Assembly: GCA_044339595.1 (NCBI GenBank)
Contig: JBIIVF010000001.1
Coordinates: forward strand, 1-64,000
Direction of reading: 5' to 3'
Length of the DNA: 64,000 nt
Origin: CAZTGZ01 sp044339595
GTDB lineage: Bacteria > Bacteroidota > Bacteroidia > NS11-12g > UBA9320
The notes beneath the pieces are model-generated. The model did not search any database. It had not been told where the DNA came from and saw nothing but the letters and a program-made list of their open reading frames with translations. Positions 19,426 through 27,637 of this stretch are shown piece by piece (positions within the stretch are counted from its first letter, which is position 1; every line of letters begins with the position of its first letter). The position numbers and the translations under genes were made by a program.

Positions 19426-20139
19426 TCAGCTAACCAGGGTACCCACTTTTTCTCCTTTGACCAATTTTTCCAAATTTCCTCTTTCGTTCATGTCAAAAAC
19501 GATAATGGGAAGATTGTTTTCCTGACATAGAGTTATGGCTGTTAGGTCCATTACGTTCAAACCCTGGCGATAAACCTCACTGAATGAAATTTGATCAAAT
19601 TTGGTCGCCGTTGAATCCTTTTCAGGATCGGCGGTATAGATACCATCCACCCGGGTTCCTTTTAAAATAACATCGGCTTCTATCTCTACTGCACGTAATG
19701 AAGCCGCCGTGTCTGTTGTAAAATAGGGATTTCCGGTGCCGGCCCCAAAGATAACTACCCTTCCTTTCTCAAGGTGACGTACAGCTCTTCTCCTGATAAA
19801 TGGTTCGGCAATCTGCTCCATTTTTATAGCAGACTGTAACCGAGTAAAAACACCAATTCTTTCGAGTGCTGCCTGTAAGGCCATGGCATTGATGACCGTT
19901 GCAAGCATACCCATATAATCGCCTTGTGCTCTGTCGACTGCGCCCCCCTTCACCAGTTGCACACCTCTGAATATGTTTCCGCCTCCAATCACCACGGCAA
20001 CTTCTACTCCCGCATCTGAAACGGCCTTTATTTCTTCTGAATATTGTTGAAGTACTTCCGGATCTATACCGAATTCCTTACTACCCAAAAGAGCCTCGCC
20101 GCTAAGCTTCAATAAAATGCGTTTGTACCTCATCCCCAT
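19426..20139 (-). CDS. pyrH: UMP kinase
   Basis: Phosphorylates UMP to UDP in pyrimidine nucleotide synthesis. This 237-residue amino-acid-kinase-fold protein shows [11 protein letters not shown] (ATP-binding), [11 protein letters not shown], the [15 protein letters not shown] block and the uridine-site [13 protein letters not shown] segment. A second ATG at 20133 is possible. It follows tsf in the order rpsB-tsf-pyrH that is widespread in bacteria, but a terminator-like hairpin separates it from tsf. The usual frr partner is not downstream; the convergent cold-shock gene is. Confidence 0.96.
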   Translation of the reverse strand: MGMRYKRILLKLSGEALLGSKEFGIDPEVLQQYSEEIKAVSDAGVEVAVVIGGGNIFRGVQLVKGGAVDRAQGDYMGMLATVINAMALQAALERIGVFTRLQSAIKMEQIAEPFIRRRAVRHLEKGRVVIFGAGTGNPYFTTDTAASLRAVEIEADVILKGTRVDGIYTADPEKDSTATKFDQISFSEVYRQGLNVMDLTAITLCQENNLPIIVFDMNERGNLEKLVKGEKVGTLVS

Positions 20140-20174
20140 GTTTTTAATTGCTGCCGAAATCTAAGAAAAATATC

Positions 20175-20203
20175 AAAAAAAACGGCCACTTTTCAGTGAC
20201 CGT
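20175..20203 (-). terminator. Terminator or attenuator between tsf and pyrH
   Basis: On the minus strand an 8-bp stem (ACGGTCAC with GTGGCCGT, one G-U pair) and a 6-nt loop are followed by a run of seven T. It sits 17 bp after the tsf stop and would reduce or end transcription before pyrH. Confidence 0.7.
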
Positions 20204-20219
20204 CTATAAGTTGCTGGAA

Positions 20220-21053
20220 TTAACTTCCTAAAGCTACCCTTTTAAATTTGGTAATCTTTAAGCCCTTACTAGTATCGTCGAGCATTTTGCCAACAGTCTT
20301 AGAACTGTCTTTTACAAAATCCTGATTTAGCAAAGTAGATTCCTTAAAGAATTTATTCAACTTGCCTTGAGCAATTTTCTCAAGCATTTCTTCCGGCTTA
20401 CCTTCTGCTCTTGCTTGTTCTTTGCCGATTTCCAATTCTCTCTCGATGATGGATGAATCTACATCATCTTTATCTACTGCTACCGGGAACATCGCTGCCA
20501 CCTGCATAGCCGCATCTTTACCTGCATCGGTAATGGCATTGCTAGCGGACTGGTTCATTACAACCAAAACACCAATACGATTTCCTGCATGAATATAAGC
20601 TACTACTGAAGGACCTTCAAGAATCTCATAATTAGATACCTCAATCTTCTCTCCAATTTTTCCCATTTCAGAAAGCAAACGCTCTCCAATGGTTACATCG
20701 CCGATGTTGAGGGATTTGAGTGCTTCCAAATCTGCCGGCTTGTTAGCCAGTGCGATAGATGCCACTTCATTGGCCAAAGCAACAAACTCGTCGTTCTTAG
20801 CCACAAAATCCGTTTCGCAATTTAATTCGATTACAACTCCGACTGTGTTGTCAGTTGATGTTTTCGCGATTACGGCTCCTTCTGCTGCCTCACGGTCAGC
20901 ACGATTGGCAGAAATTTTCTGACCTTTCTTTCTCAAAAAATCGATGGCTGCTTCAAAATCGCCATTGGTTTCCTGAAGGGCTTTTTTACAATCCATCATA
21001 CCTGCCCCAGTCATTTTTCTTAACTGGTTTACGTCTGCTGCTGAAATTGACAT
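20220..21053 (-). CDS. tsf: Elongation factor Ts
   Basis: Nucleotide exchange factor that regenerates EF-Tu-GTP. This protein of 277 residues has the N-terminal UBA-like domain (VNQLRKMTGAGMMDCKKAL), then the core with the TDFVAKND motif (about residues 80-88) that contacts EF-Tu. It is in the order rplM-rpsI-rpsB-tsf, 20 bp after rpsB. Confidence 0.97.
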   Translation of the reverse strand: MSISAADVNQLRKMTGAGMMDCKKALQETNGDFEAAIDFLRKKGQKISANRADREAAEGAVIAKTSTDNTVGVVIELNCETDFVAKNDEFVALANEVASIALANKPADLEALKSLNIGDVTIGERLLSEMGKIGEKIEVSNYEILEGPSVVAYIHAGNRIGVLVVMNQSASNAITDAGKDAAMQVAAMFPVAVDKDDVDSSIIERELEIGKEQARAEGKPEEMLEKIAQGKLNKFFKESTLLNQDFVKDSSKTVGKMLDDTSKGLKITKFKRVALGS

Positions 21054-21073
21054 ATTATTTTTTTTACTATTTA

Positions 21074-21826
21074 TTAATTCGCTGCTTCTGAGGTTTCTTC
21101 TACTCCCTCTTCTTCTTTTTGAGTCTCGTCTTTTACCTTTTTTCGCTCCTGCATTCCTTCAATAATAGCGGAAGAAATAGCTGTAGTAATGATTTCGATT
21201 GCTTTTGATGCATCATCATTCCCCGGAATTGCATGGTCAACTAAAGTAGGATCAGAATTGGTATCTACTAAGGCAAAAATTGGGATATTCAATTTTTGAG
21301 CTTCTGCTACTGCAATGTGTTCGCGTTTAATATCCACAATGAACAAGGCTGCAGGAAGACGATTTAATTCTTCTATCCCACTCAATACCCTTTCAAGTTT
21401 AGCTTTTTCACGGTCTTTCATCAATCTCTCTTTTTTGTTGAGATTCATGTAAGTACCATCCAAAGCCATCTTGTCAATGCTTTGCATCTTCTTGATGCTT
21501 TTACGAACAGTAGCAAAATTGGTTAACATACCTCCCAACCAACGCTCGGTTACATACGGCATATTTACATTTCTAGCTTGTTCAGCAACCAACTCCTTGG
21601 CTTGCTTCTTCGTAGCCACGAAAAGTATTTTGCGACCTGATTTAACAATATTTTTAACCGCAGCCTGCGCTTCTTCAAGCTTGGCAATGGTTTTATTCAG
21701 ATCAATGATGTGAATTCCGTTCTGCTCCATAAAAATGTAGGGAGCCATCTTCGGATTCCATTTGCGGGTAAGGTGTCCGTAATGAACACCGGCATCTAAA
21801 AGATCTTGTGTGGTTAAGTTTGACAT
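21074..21826 (-). CDS. rpsB: 30S ribosomal protein S2
   Basis: Small-subunit protein of 250 residues. The ATG at 21826 gives MSNLTTQDLLDAGVHYGHLTRKWNP (start of the family alignment); the frame is open upstream but would run into rpsI. It contains GRKILFVATKKQAKE and ERWLGGMLTNF. The acidic C-terminal tail (about 230-250, rich in Glu) is an extension frequent in Bacteroidota S2. Second-last ribosomal gene of the operon before tsf. Confidence 0.97.
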   Translation of the reverse strand: MSNLTTQDLLDAGVHYGHLTRKWNPKMAPYIFMEQNGIHIIDLNKTIAKLEEAQAAVKNIVKSGRKILFVATKKQAKELVAEQARNVNMPYVTERWLGGMLTNFATVRKSIKKMQSIDKMALDGTYMNLNKKERLMKDREKAKLERVLSGIEELNRLPAALFIVDIKREHIAVAEAQKLNIPIFALVDTNSDPTLVDHAIPGNDDASKAIEIITTAISSAIIEGMQERKKVKDETQKEEEGVEETSEAAN

Positions 21827-21839
21827 GAATATTCTGCTG

Positions 21840-22226
21840 TTAACGTTTGCTGAACTGGAATCTCTTTCTCGCTTTCTTCTGACCTGGCTTCTTACGTTCA
21901 ACCATTCTTGAGTCACGCGTCATCAATTCCTCTTTTCTCAATAAGGGCTTGTACTCAGCATCAATTTCGACGATGGCTTTCGCGATGGCTAATTTTAATG
22001 CATTGGCTTGACCTGCAAGTCCACCTCCATTGAGATTTGCTTTCACGTCATACTGACCTGAAAGTTTACAAACTTCAAATGGTTGGTTTACACTATACTG
22101 ATGAGACGCCGACGGAAAGTAGGCGTTCAGGTCTTTTTTGTTGATTTCAAACTTGCCTGTTCCAGGGGTCATATAAACCCTTGCAACTGAAGTTTTCCTG
22201 CGACCGGATGTATTGATTAATTCCAT
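21840..22226 (-). CDS. rpsI: 30S ribosomal protein S9
   Basis: 128-residue protein with the N-terminal motif SGRRKTSVARVYM, the central GGGLAGQANALKLAIAKA block and the basic C-terminal tail (KKARKRFQFSKR) that reaches the decoding centre and ends in the conserved K-R. It lies 11 bp after rplM, the standard L13-S9 pair. Confidence 0.97.
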   Translation of the reverse strand: MELINTSGRRKTSVARVYMTPGTGKFEINKKDLNAYFPSASHQYSVNQPFEVCKLSGQYDVKANLNGGGLAGQANALKLAIAKAIVEIDAEYKPLLRKEELMTRDSRMVERKKPGQKKARKRFQFSKR

Positions 22227-22237
22227 TATATTATAAA

Positions 22238-22681
22238 TCAGATATCTAATTTTTCAGGTTGTTGAGCTTCATGTGGATGGCTGTTTCCTGCAAATACATG
22301 CAGATTACCGAACACCTTACGACCGAGCTTTGTTTTTGGAAGCATTCCTTTAACGGCTTTTTCAACCAAAAACTCTGGACGCTTCGCCAACATATCATTG
22401 GCCTTTACAATGCGCTTTCCACCAGGGTGTCCAGAATAGAATTGATATTCTTTATCGGTCATCTTACTGCCTGTTAAGGCAATTTTCTCTGCGTTCAATA
22501 CGATAACATGGTCACCGCAATCTGCGTTAGGTGTAAATCCAGGCTTGTTCTTGCCTCTGATAATTTTGGCAATTTCGGAGGTAAATCTACCCAATGTCTT
22601 GCCTTCAGCATCGGCCACAAACCATCTTTTTTCAATGGAGTTTTTGCCGAGCGAAATGGTTTTATAACTTAAAGTATCCAC
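22238..22681 (-). CDS. rplM: 50S ribosomal protein L13
   Basis: 147-residue large-subunit protein. I choose the GTG at 22681 (VDTLSYKTIS), which matches Bacteroidota L13 N-termini. The longer frame from ATG 22744 would start upstream of the predicted transcription start. Conserved segments are RWFVADAEGKTLGRFTSE, GDHVIVLNAEKIALTG and MLPKTKLGRKVFGNL. It is the first gene of rplM-rpsI-rpsB-tsf. Confidence 0.95.
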   Translation of the reverse strand: MDTLSYKTISLGKNSIEKRWFVADAEGKTLGRFTSEIAKIIRGKNKPGFTPNADCGDHVIVLNAEKIALTGSKMTDKEYQFYSGHPGGKRIVKANDMLAKRPEFLVEKAVKGMLPKTKLGRKVFGNLHVFAGNSHPHEAQQPEKLDI

Positions 22682-22714
22682 TTTTGAATGTTTATTATTT
22701 CTAAAAAAGGTCTG

Positions 22715-22746
22715 CAAAGGTAAGAGATACTTTCTATTTTGCAAAA
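22715..22746 (-). promoter_or_regulatory. Promoter of the rplM-rpsI-rpsB-tsf operon
   Basis: On the minus strand a TTTTG -33 box (ending at 22742) and TACCTTTG (22715-22722) are separated by 19 bp, a good match to the Bacteroidota consensus. The predicted start of transcription, near 22709, supports the GTG start of rplM at 22681. Confidence 0.65.
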
Positions 22747-22772
22747 TGGAATCAAAAGATTTCGGAACAAAT

Positions 22773-25700
22773 CTACCTTATCAGCAACAAAGTGCCTTTT
22801 TCTTGTTTCAAAATCGACTTTTTACCCTTGTAATTTAAAATATACAGATAAACTCCATTCTGACATGCAGCGCTTTTATAACTGCCATCCCAACCTTCAT
22901 TTTTATCCATCGAATGAAACACTTTTTCACCCCATCGATTGTAAATTACCAATTCGTAAAAATTCGTTCCAACCACCAACGGCCTGAAAATTTCATTTTT
23001 ATTATTTCCATCCGGAGAAAAAGCATTGGGAATGATTGCGTAAACAGAATCGTTCAAACAAACCGGGAGTGAAAGGCTGTCTGAACACCCTCCGGAATTA
23101 AATACGACCAATTTTACGGTATATCTGGATGTATCCGGAGAATAAATGTGGAATGGGTTGAATGCCGGATCAAAATTTTCTTGTTTACCATCTCCATAAA
23201 ACCACGTTCCACTCTCGGCACCCTGACTTTGATTGATGATTCTTAACTCAGGATTGAAAGGATCCAGACAAAAACCGGTTCTGGGAATGGTTATGAAAGA
23301 TGCTTTTATTTTTGGATATCCGGGGATGGTGGTGAACGTGTCGAGAAAACAGCCGGTCACTTGGTTTTTAATGCTTAAGGTGTAACGATTTGAAACGAAT
23401 GCGGTTAAGCGATAACCTTTAAAAGGTGGAGCTGTGTTCCAAGTTACCGTGTAAGGATCAGTTGTGCCGGGAGTGACTTCCGCAAACCCCTTTTCCCCAT
23501 AACATTTAATGGGGCTCGTAAGAATGGCAGCGGTTACAGCAGGATGCACCACGATGTAAGCAGAATCGGTGGCTTCATTCGAACAACCATCGTTCAACCA
23601 AACTTTGTGATAACCGGTAATGGATGGGGTATAAAACAAACTATTTCCGGTTTGTCCGGTCGACCAACGGAATGAATAATCCGAAGTGATCCCTCCGCTT
23701 CCTTTGGCATCAAGCTGCACTGATCCCCCTTTACAAAGGGTATCATTGGTGCTCAATGCTTTCACTTTCAATCCAGCCATAACGGTGGCCACGATTGAAT
23801 CAATTCGGTAACACGTAGACGTGCCATAACGGTAATAAAGGGTATGGTTTCCCGAACCGGCCATAGAGGGGTTAAACTGATTAATATTGACCCCATTTCC
23901 CCAGAAATTTCCTCCTGACGGAGAACCGGTCAAAGAAATGAGGGTGTCTCTGAAACAATGAACACCCGCCGCACCACTCAACTGCACAATCGGCAAGCCT
24001 GTCACGGTAATTCTCACCGAATCTTTACAACCGTTTTTGGATAGATATCGGATGATATGAATTCCAACACCGGCTCTTCCCGGGTTAAATACCCCATTCA
24101 ACGAATCTATGATTCCATTCCCTAAAAATTTGCCCCCGGTTTCTGCATTCCTGAGCTTAAATGACGGGTCTGCTACGCAAAAACTGGTATCCTTTTGAAT
24201 ATCGCTTTTTGGATATACCAAAAATGTAGTACTATCCAAACACCCGTTAAAATCATAGATCAATTTGTGGCTACCGTAACCTGCCAAAGAAGGCGTAAAG
24301 TAATACAATGAACTAATCCCTGAACCATTCCAAAGACCTCCAAATGGTGTTACCTGAACGGAATTGAAATCGAGTAAAATCTGAGGATTCTCAATACAGA
24401 AATTTTTATTCTTCACGTAAACGTAGACATTGCGTAAATACATGATTTTTTTGGCACTGCAATCACCGTAGATGTATTCAATCGTATCGTTGGTTACCTT
24501 ACCCACCAAAGCCGGATTATACACTCCCATGGCAGAATCTGCGACCCCTTTCCCTTTCCAGTATCCGCCGGCCGGAATACCTGGTAACATGGTAAACGAA
24601 GGTTGTGATAGACAAATCACTTGATTTCCACGCGCATTGATATTTTCAACCGTCATTTTTAAAGTATCACGACATCCGCGCATGGTATAGATGAGGTTTT
24701 TGGTGCCAATTCCTGCCGTATTCGTATTAAAAATGCCCAAATTGGTATTGATGATTCCTGTGCCACTCCAAGTGCCCCCTTGAGGCGTGAATGACAAGGT
24801 GATGTTTCCTGCCGATAAACAAATGGTGTCTGTATCCGGCACCTTGATAGAATCAACATTAATTATTTTGTTCGCAGTGCAACCATTCCAGGTATAGGTC
24901 ACCACATAAATCCCTGACGAATCCGGATTGAAAAGACCTGCAGCATTGATCTTTGGACCACTCCAGGTACCACCGGCAGGTGAATGGCCTGAAACAAAAA
25001 ACGGCGACGTTCCCGGGCATGCCGCATTTGGCAATCCTCCGCTGATGGCTCGAACATCTACAACCACTGTATCAGCACATCCGTTTATCAGGTATAACAC
25101 GGTATCTCTTCCTGCACCGGCCGAAAAGGGCAAATAATTACCGGTGGATGCATTGGTGATCCCTTTACCTTTCCAGGTGCCCCCGACAGGATCTCCACTT
25201 AATACAAAGGCACCGCCACTTTGACAAACGGAAGTATCTTTAGGCGCCAATGGCTTAGGTTTTACTACAATGGTAATGGTATCCGAACCGGGTATCGCTA
25301 CGCCATCACTGACGGTTAGAATGTAGGTGGTTGTGATCATTGGACACACCTTCAAAGGGGGCTTTGCATTGCCCAATCCCTGATTCCATGAATAGGCGTA
25401 TCTTGTGGAGTCCCCTCCATTCACATCCGCAAAAATATTTGTGCAACCCCGCTCACAAATGGTGTCTGGTGCCGCTCTTAAGGTTACGTTTATAGGACAA
25501 TCGGTAATACTAAAAGTTGTATTTGCCTCAAGAATCCAGGCAGAATCGCATCGATCGTATTTCACACTTCTGAAGCGCAAAGCATAACTACCTCCGCGGT
25601 TTAGCCCTGAACTCAGCGTGATTTCAAATGAATCCGTTTCTCCATTTACACACCCAATGGGAGTTACTTTGCTGATTGCAGGGACGAATGAACCTGACAA

Positions 25701-26243
25701 AGTGAATGTACTATCATAAATAGAGTCGCATATGAATTTCTGGTCCAGTCTAACGCGCAAAACGGAAGTACTGCAACTCACAATCGGTTTTCGAACGAAT
25801 TTAGGAGAAGGCAGGGGTAAAATCTTTGTTCTCCACTTGGCCTTCCAGCCAAAACAAGCGACACTTGCATCTGACTGAAAATAAATAGTAAGACAAGAAT
25901 CAGATGATTTGATCACTCCGGGTGATTTAGTGCCATGATGTCGGCCTCCTATTTTGGCTGCGAATGTGTCACGTCCATCATAAAATTGCAAAAAATCGAC
26001 ATCTTTTTCCGTACAAAAGCTATCAAATTCTAAGGAAACATAATCTCCACCGGGAACACAAACCGAAAATATGAGTCGCTCATTGTGTGCATAATCACCC
26101 TTTATAATGCCGAGGTCGCTGTCTGTAAATATTCCCTTACAGTCGTAAACCCGGTAGTTTTGCATACTGTAGATATTCTGACCTTGCACATGTGAAAGGA
26201 GAATATAGATGAGATGAATACATAAAAAACTAAGCTTACGCAT
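22773..26243 (-). CDS. CUB-domain T9SS type B surface protein with seven Ig-like repeats
   Basis: Secreted protein of 1156 residues. It has a signal peptide at 1-22, then a CUB-like domain at about 25-135 (FTDSDLGIIKGDY, CVPGGDYVSLEF, DFLQFYDG, SCLTIYFQSD). Beta-sandwich segments and an Ig/SprB-like stretch (about 240-330) follow. Next are seven repeats of about 60-70 residues (about 338-818), each with a Cys near the start, a G-G-x-W/F-x-G-x-G core and a Cys near the end. A PKD-like region (about 980-1055, GTWFYGDGK) precedes the CHU_C tail (about 1068-1156, IPNAFSPDGNNKNE ... YNRWGEKVFHS). It starts on the base next to the stop of the upstream lipoprotein gene, making it the last gene of a six-gene operon. 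It probably forms the surface-exposed part of that system. Confidence 0.88.
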   Translation of the reverse strand: MRKLSFLCIHLIYILLSHVQGQNIYSMQNYRVYDCKGIFTDSDLGIIKGDYAHNERLIFSVCVPGGDYVSLEFDSFCTEKDVDFLQFYDGRDTFAAKIGGRHHGTKSPGVIKSSDSCLTIYFQSDASVACFGWKAKWRTKILPLPSPKFVRKPIVSCSTSVLRVRLDQKFICDSIYDSTFTLSGSFVPAISKVTPIGCVNGETDSFEITLSSGLNRGGSYALRFRSVKYDRCDSAWILEANTTFSITDCPINVTLRAAPDTICERGCTNIFADVNGGDSTRYAYSWNQGLGNAKPPLKVCPMITTTYILTVSDGVAIPGSDTITIVVKPKPLAPKDTSVCQSGGAFVLSGDPVGGTWKGKGITNASTGNYLPFSAGAGRDTVLYLINGCADTVVVDVRAISGGLPNAACPGTSPFFVSGHSPAGGTWSGPKINAAGLFNPDSSGIYVVTYTWNGCTANKIINVDSIKVPDTDTICLSAGNITLSFTPQGGTWSGTGIINTNLGIFNTNTAGIGTKNLIYTMRGCRDTLKMTVENINARGNQVICLSQPSFTMLPGIPAGGYWKGKGVADSAMGVYNPALVGKVTNDTIEYIYGDCSAKKIMYLRNVYVYVKNKNFCIENPQILLDFNSVQVTPFGGLWNGSGISSLYYFTPSLAGYGSHKLIYDFNGCLDSTTFLVYPKSDIQKDTSFCVADPSFKLRNAETGGKFLGNGIIDSLNGVFNPGRAGVGIHIIRYLSKNGCKDSVRITVTGLPIVQLSGAAGVHCFRDTLISLTGSPSGGNFWGNGVNINQFNPSMAGSGNHTLYYRYGTSTCYRIDSIVATVMAGLKVKALSTNDTLCKGGSVQLDAKGSGGITSDYSFRWSTGQTGNSLFYTPSITGYHKVWLNDGCSNEATDSAYIVVHPAVTAAILTSPIKCYGEKGFAEVTPGTTDPYTVTWNTAPPFKGYRLTAFVSNRYTLSIKNQVTGCFLDTFTTIPGYPKIKASFITIPRTGFCLDPFNPELRIINQSQGAESGTWFYGDGKQENFDPAFNPFHIYSPDTSRYTVKLVVFNSGGCSDSLSLPVCLNDSVYAIIPNAFSPDGNNKNEIFRPLVVGTNFYELVIYNRWGEKVFHSMDKNEGWDGSYKSAACQNGVYLYILNYKGKKSILKQEKGTLLLIR

Positions 26244-26690
26244 CTATTTTTTGATGGTGATTTCTTTAGTCTGAATATAATTGCTCCAATTACCTGCGCG
26301 ATCTTTCATTCTTATATCATATTGTGTGCGCTCGTCTCCGCCGGAACCTAACAAGAAAGTATTGCGCAAACGCAACTGCATAGAACCTTTAATTTTAATG
26401 TTGCTGCCAATAGGTGCCATGGGTGGCACATAATAAAAGTCGGGATTGGTCAATCGGGCATCCTGGACTTCGAGCAATAGGATATCCGGGTTTTTATGTC
26501 CAAGATCACCATCCCCATCTTCATACTCGAAAGTAACAATGACACTATCCGTAAACTGATTTACAATTTCAGGAGTAATGCTGATGTATCGGATATTCGG
26601 TATCACATTGTTTGAGGGTAAAACTGCGTCATCTGCACTGCAACCCCAAACAGAAATTGAAATCATCACGATATAAAATACCCTCTTCAT
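26244..26690 (-). CDS. Small lipoprotein of the envelope operon
   Basis: 148-residue protein with a lipoprotein signal (lipobox ending at C17 in ISVWGCSADD). I do not recognise the family. The mature part contains a beta-sandwich-like pattern (SVIVTFEYEDGDGDLG, then YDIRMKDRAGNWSNYIQT) similar to short Bacteroidota lipoproteins with an Ig-like fold; the acidic DGDGDLG could bind calcium. It overlaps the upstream gene by 4 bp and abuts the T9SS-B gene, so translation is probably coupled on both sides. Confidence 0.75.
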   Translation of the reverse strand: MKRVFYIVMISISVWGCSADDAVLPSNNVIPNIRYISITPEIVNQFTDSVIVTFEYEDGDGDLGHKNPDILLLEVQDARLTNPDFYYVPPMAPIGSNIKIKGSMQLRLRNTFLLGSGGDERTQYDIRMKDRAGNWSNYIQTKEITIKK

Positions 26691-27637
26691 TGCAGTTTAA
26701 TTGCACAGTAACGTTTAGCGCTGAACAGACTGTTATCATTGGGTAATTGGGAGGGGGCACTCACACCATCTCCTATTTTTGTTCTTATCCATAAAACATC
26801 TCCGGCCATTGCAATCTGTCGGGTATCAATGGTGATTTTGTGATGGTAATCAACCATTTCCTTGTAAAAACCAAGGGCTGATTTCGGGGTAGAAACAAAT
26901 TCTATATTGTATTCCTTCAACGAATCGTAAACATTGGCCATTTTAGAAAAACTGGCCTTCAGACCGGTCAGATTGCCCACCGGTGTTTTATCGTCGGCAA
27001 ATGAAATCCAGACTTCAACCGTTCCGGCACCTGAATTTATTTCCATGAAATTATAATGACTTTGGCGGTTGACCAAGTTGCCATTTTGATATAATTGCAT
27101 TCCTTGCAATTGAACAGGAAAATTCACCGCTTCCGGCCCTTTCCCGTTGATATCGAGCGCCCCATTCTCTATCCACTTTTTTATATTGTTGATGTATTCA
27201 TCTTTTTTAAATTTCCAGTCACTGCCCGGCTCGGTAACCAATGGCATGATGCCCGAATTATTGTTCAAATCTTCGGTCAGTCTTTTCAAGATCATAGAAG
27301 TAGCTGCATTTCCAGGAGTCACCCTTGAAGTAAACGGATTGAGCTCATCATTTTTAATGATGGGTTGATTGACCAAGGTGTTGTATGTACTGGTAATGCT
27401 TCTGAAATCCGGCTCGAAATTGCCATCATGACAACCGCTATTGGCACAGGTTGGCTTGAATATATTCTTGTGCAATCCGGCGATCGACTCAGGATCAGGC
27501 GTCGTATCTACACCGTCTATACCGATGTAAACATTGTTATCCTTCTGATTGTAAGGGTTCGATGGCTCTGTGCCCTTCTCAGAACATGCAGATAGCATCG
27601 CAAACAGGCCGATTCCGATCAGTAACAGATTTCTCAT
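26687..27637 (-). CDS. Lipoprotein with cytochrome-c-like CX4CH motif
   Basis: 316-residue lipoprotein (lipidated C18). Residues about 50-160 resemble the single-heme cytochrome-like domain found beside DUF1549/DUF1501 proteins in Planctomycetes: IFKPTCANSGCHDGNF, followed by a segment ending RVTPGNAATSMILKRL. The heme motif is C64-x4-C69-H70 instead of CXXCH, so heme attachment is uncertain. The C-terminal half (about 185-316) is beta-rich and unfamiliar. It overlaps both neighbours by 4 bp. It likely resides in the periplasm or at the cell surface and could be an electron-transfer or structural subunit. Confidence 0.75.
   Translation of the reverse strand: MRNLLLIGIGLFAMLSACSEKGTEPSNPYNQKDNNVYIGIDGVDTTPDPESIAGLHKNIFKPTCANSGCHDGNFEPDFRSITSTYNTLVNQPIIKNDELNPFTSRVTPGNAATSMILKRLTEDLNNNSGIMPLVTEPGSDWKFKKDEYINNIKKWIENGALDINGKGPEAVNFPVQLQGMQLYQNGNLVNRQSHYNFMEINSGAGTVEVWISFADDKTPVGNLTGLKASFSKMANVYDSLKEYNIEFVSTPKSALGFYKEMVDYHHKITIDTRQIAMAGDVLWIRTKIGDGVSAPSQLPNDNSLFSAKRYCAIKLQ

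Noticed and set aside
21840..21916. N-terminal extension of S2 into rpsI
   Set aside because: The standard S2 start lies at 21826; the extension merely reads rpsI sequence in another frame.
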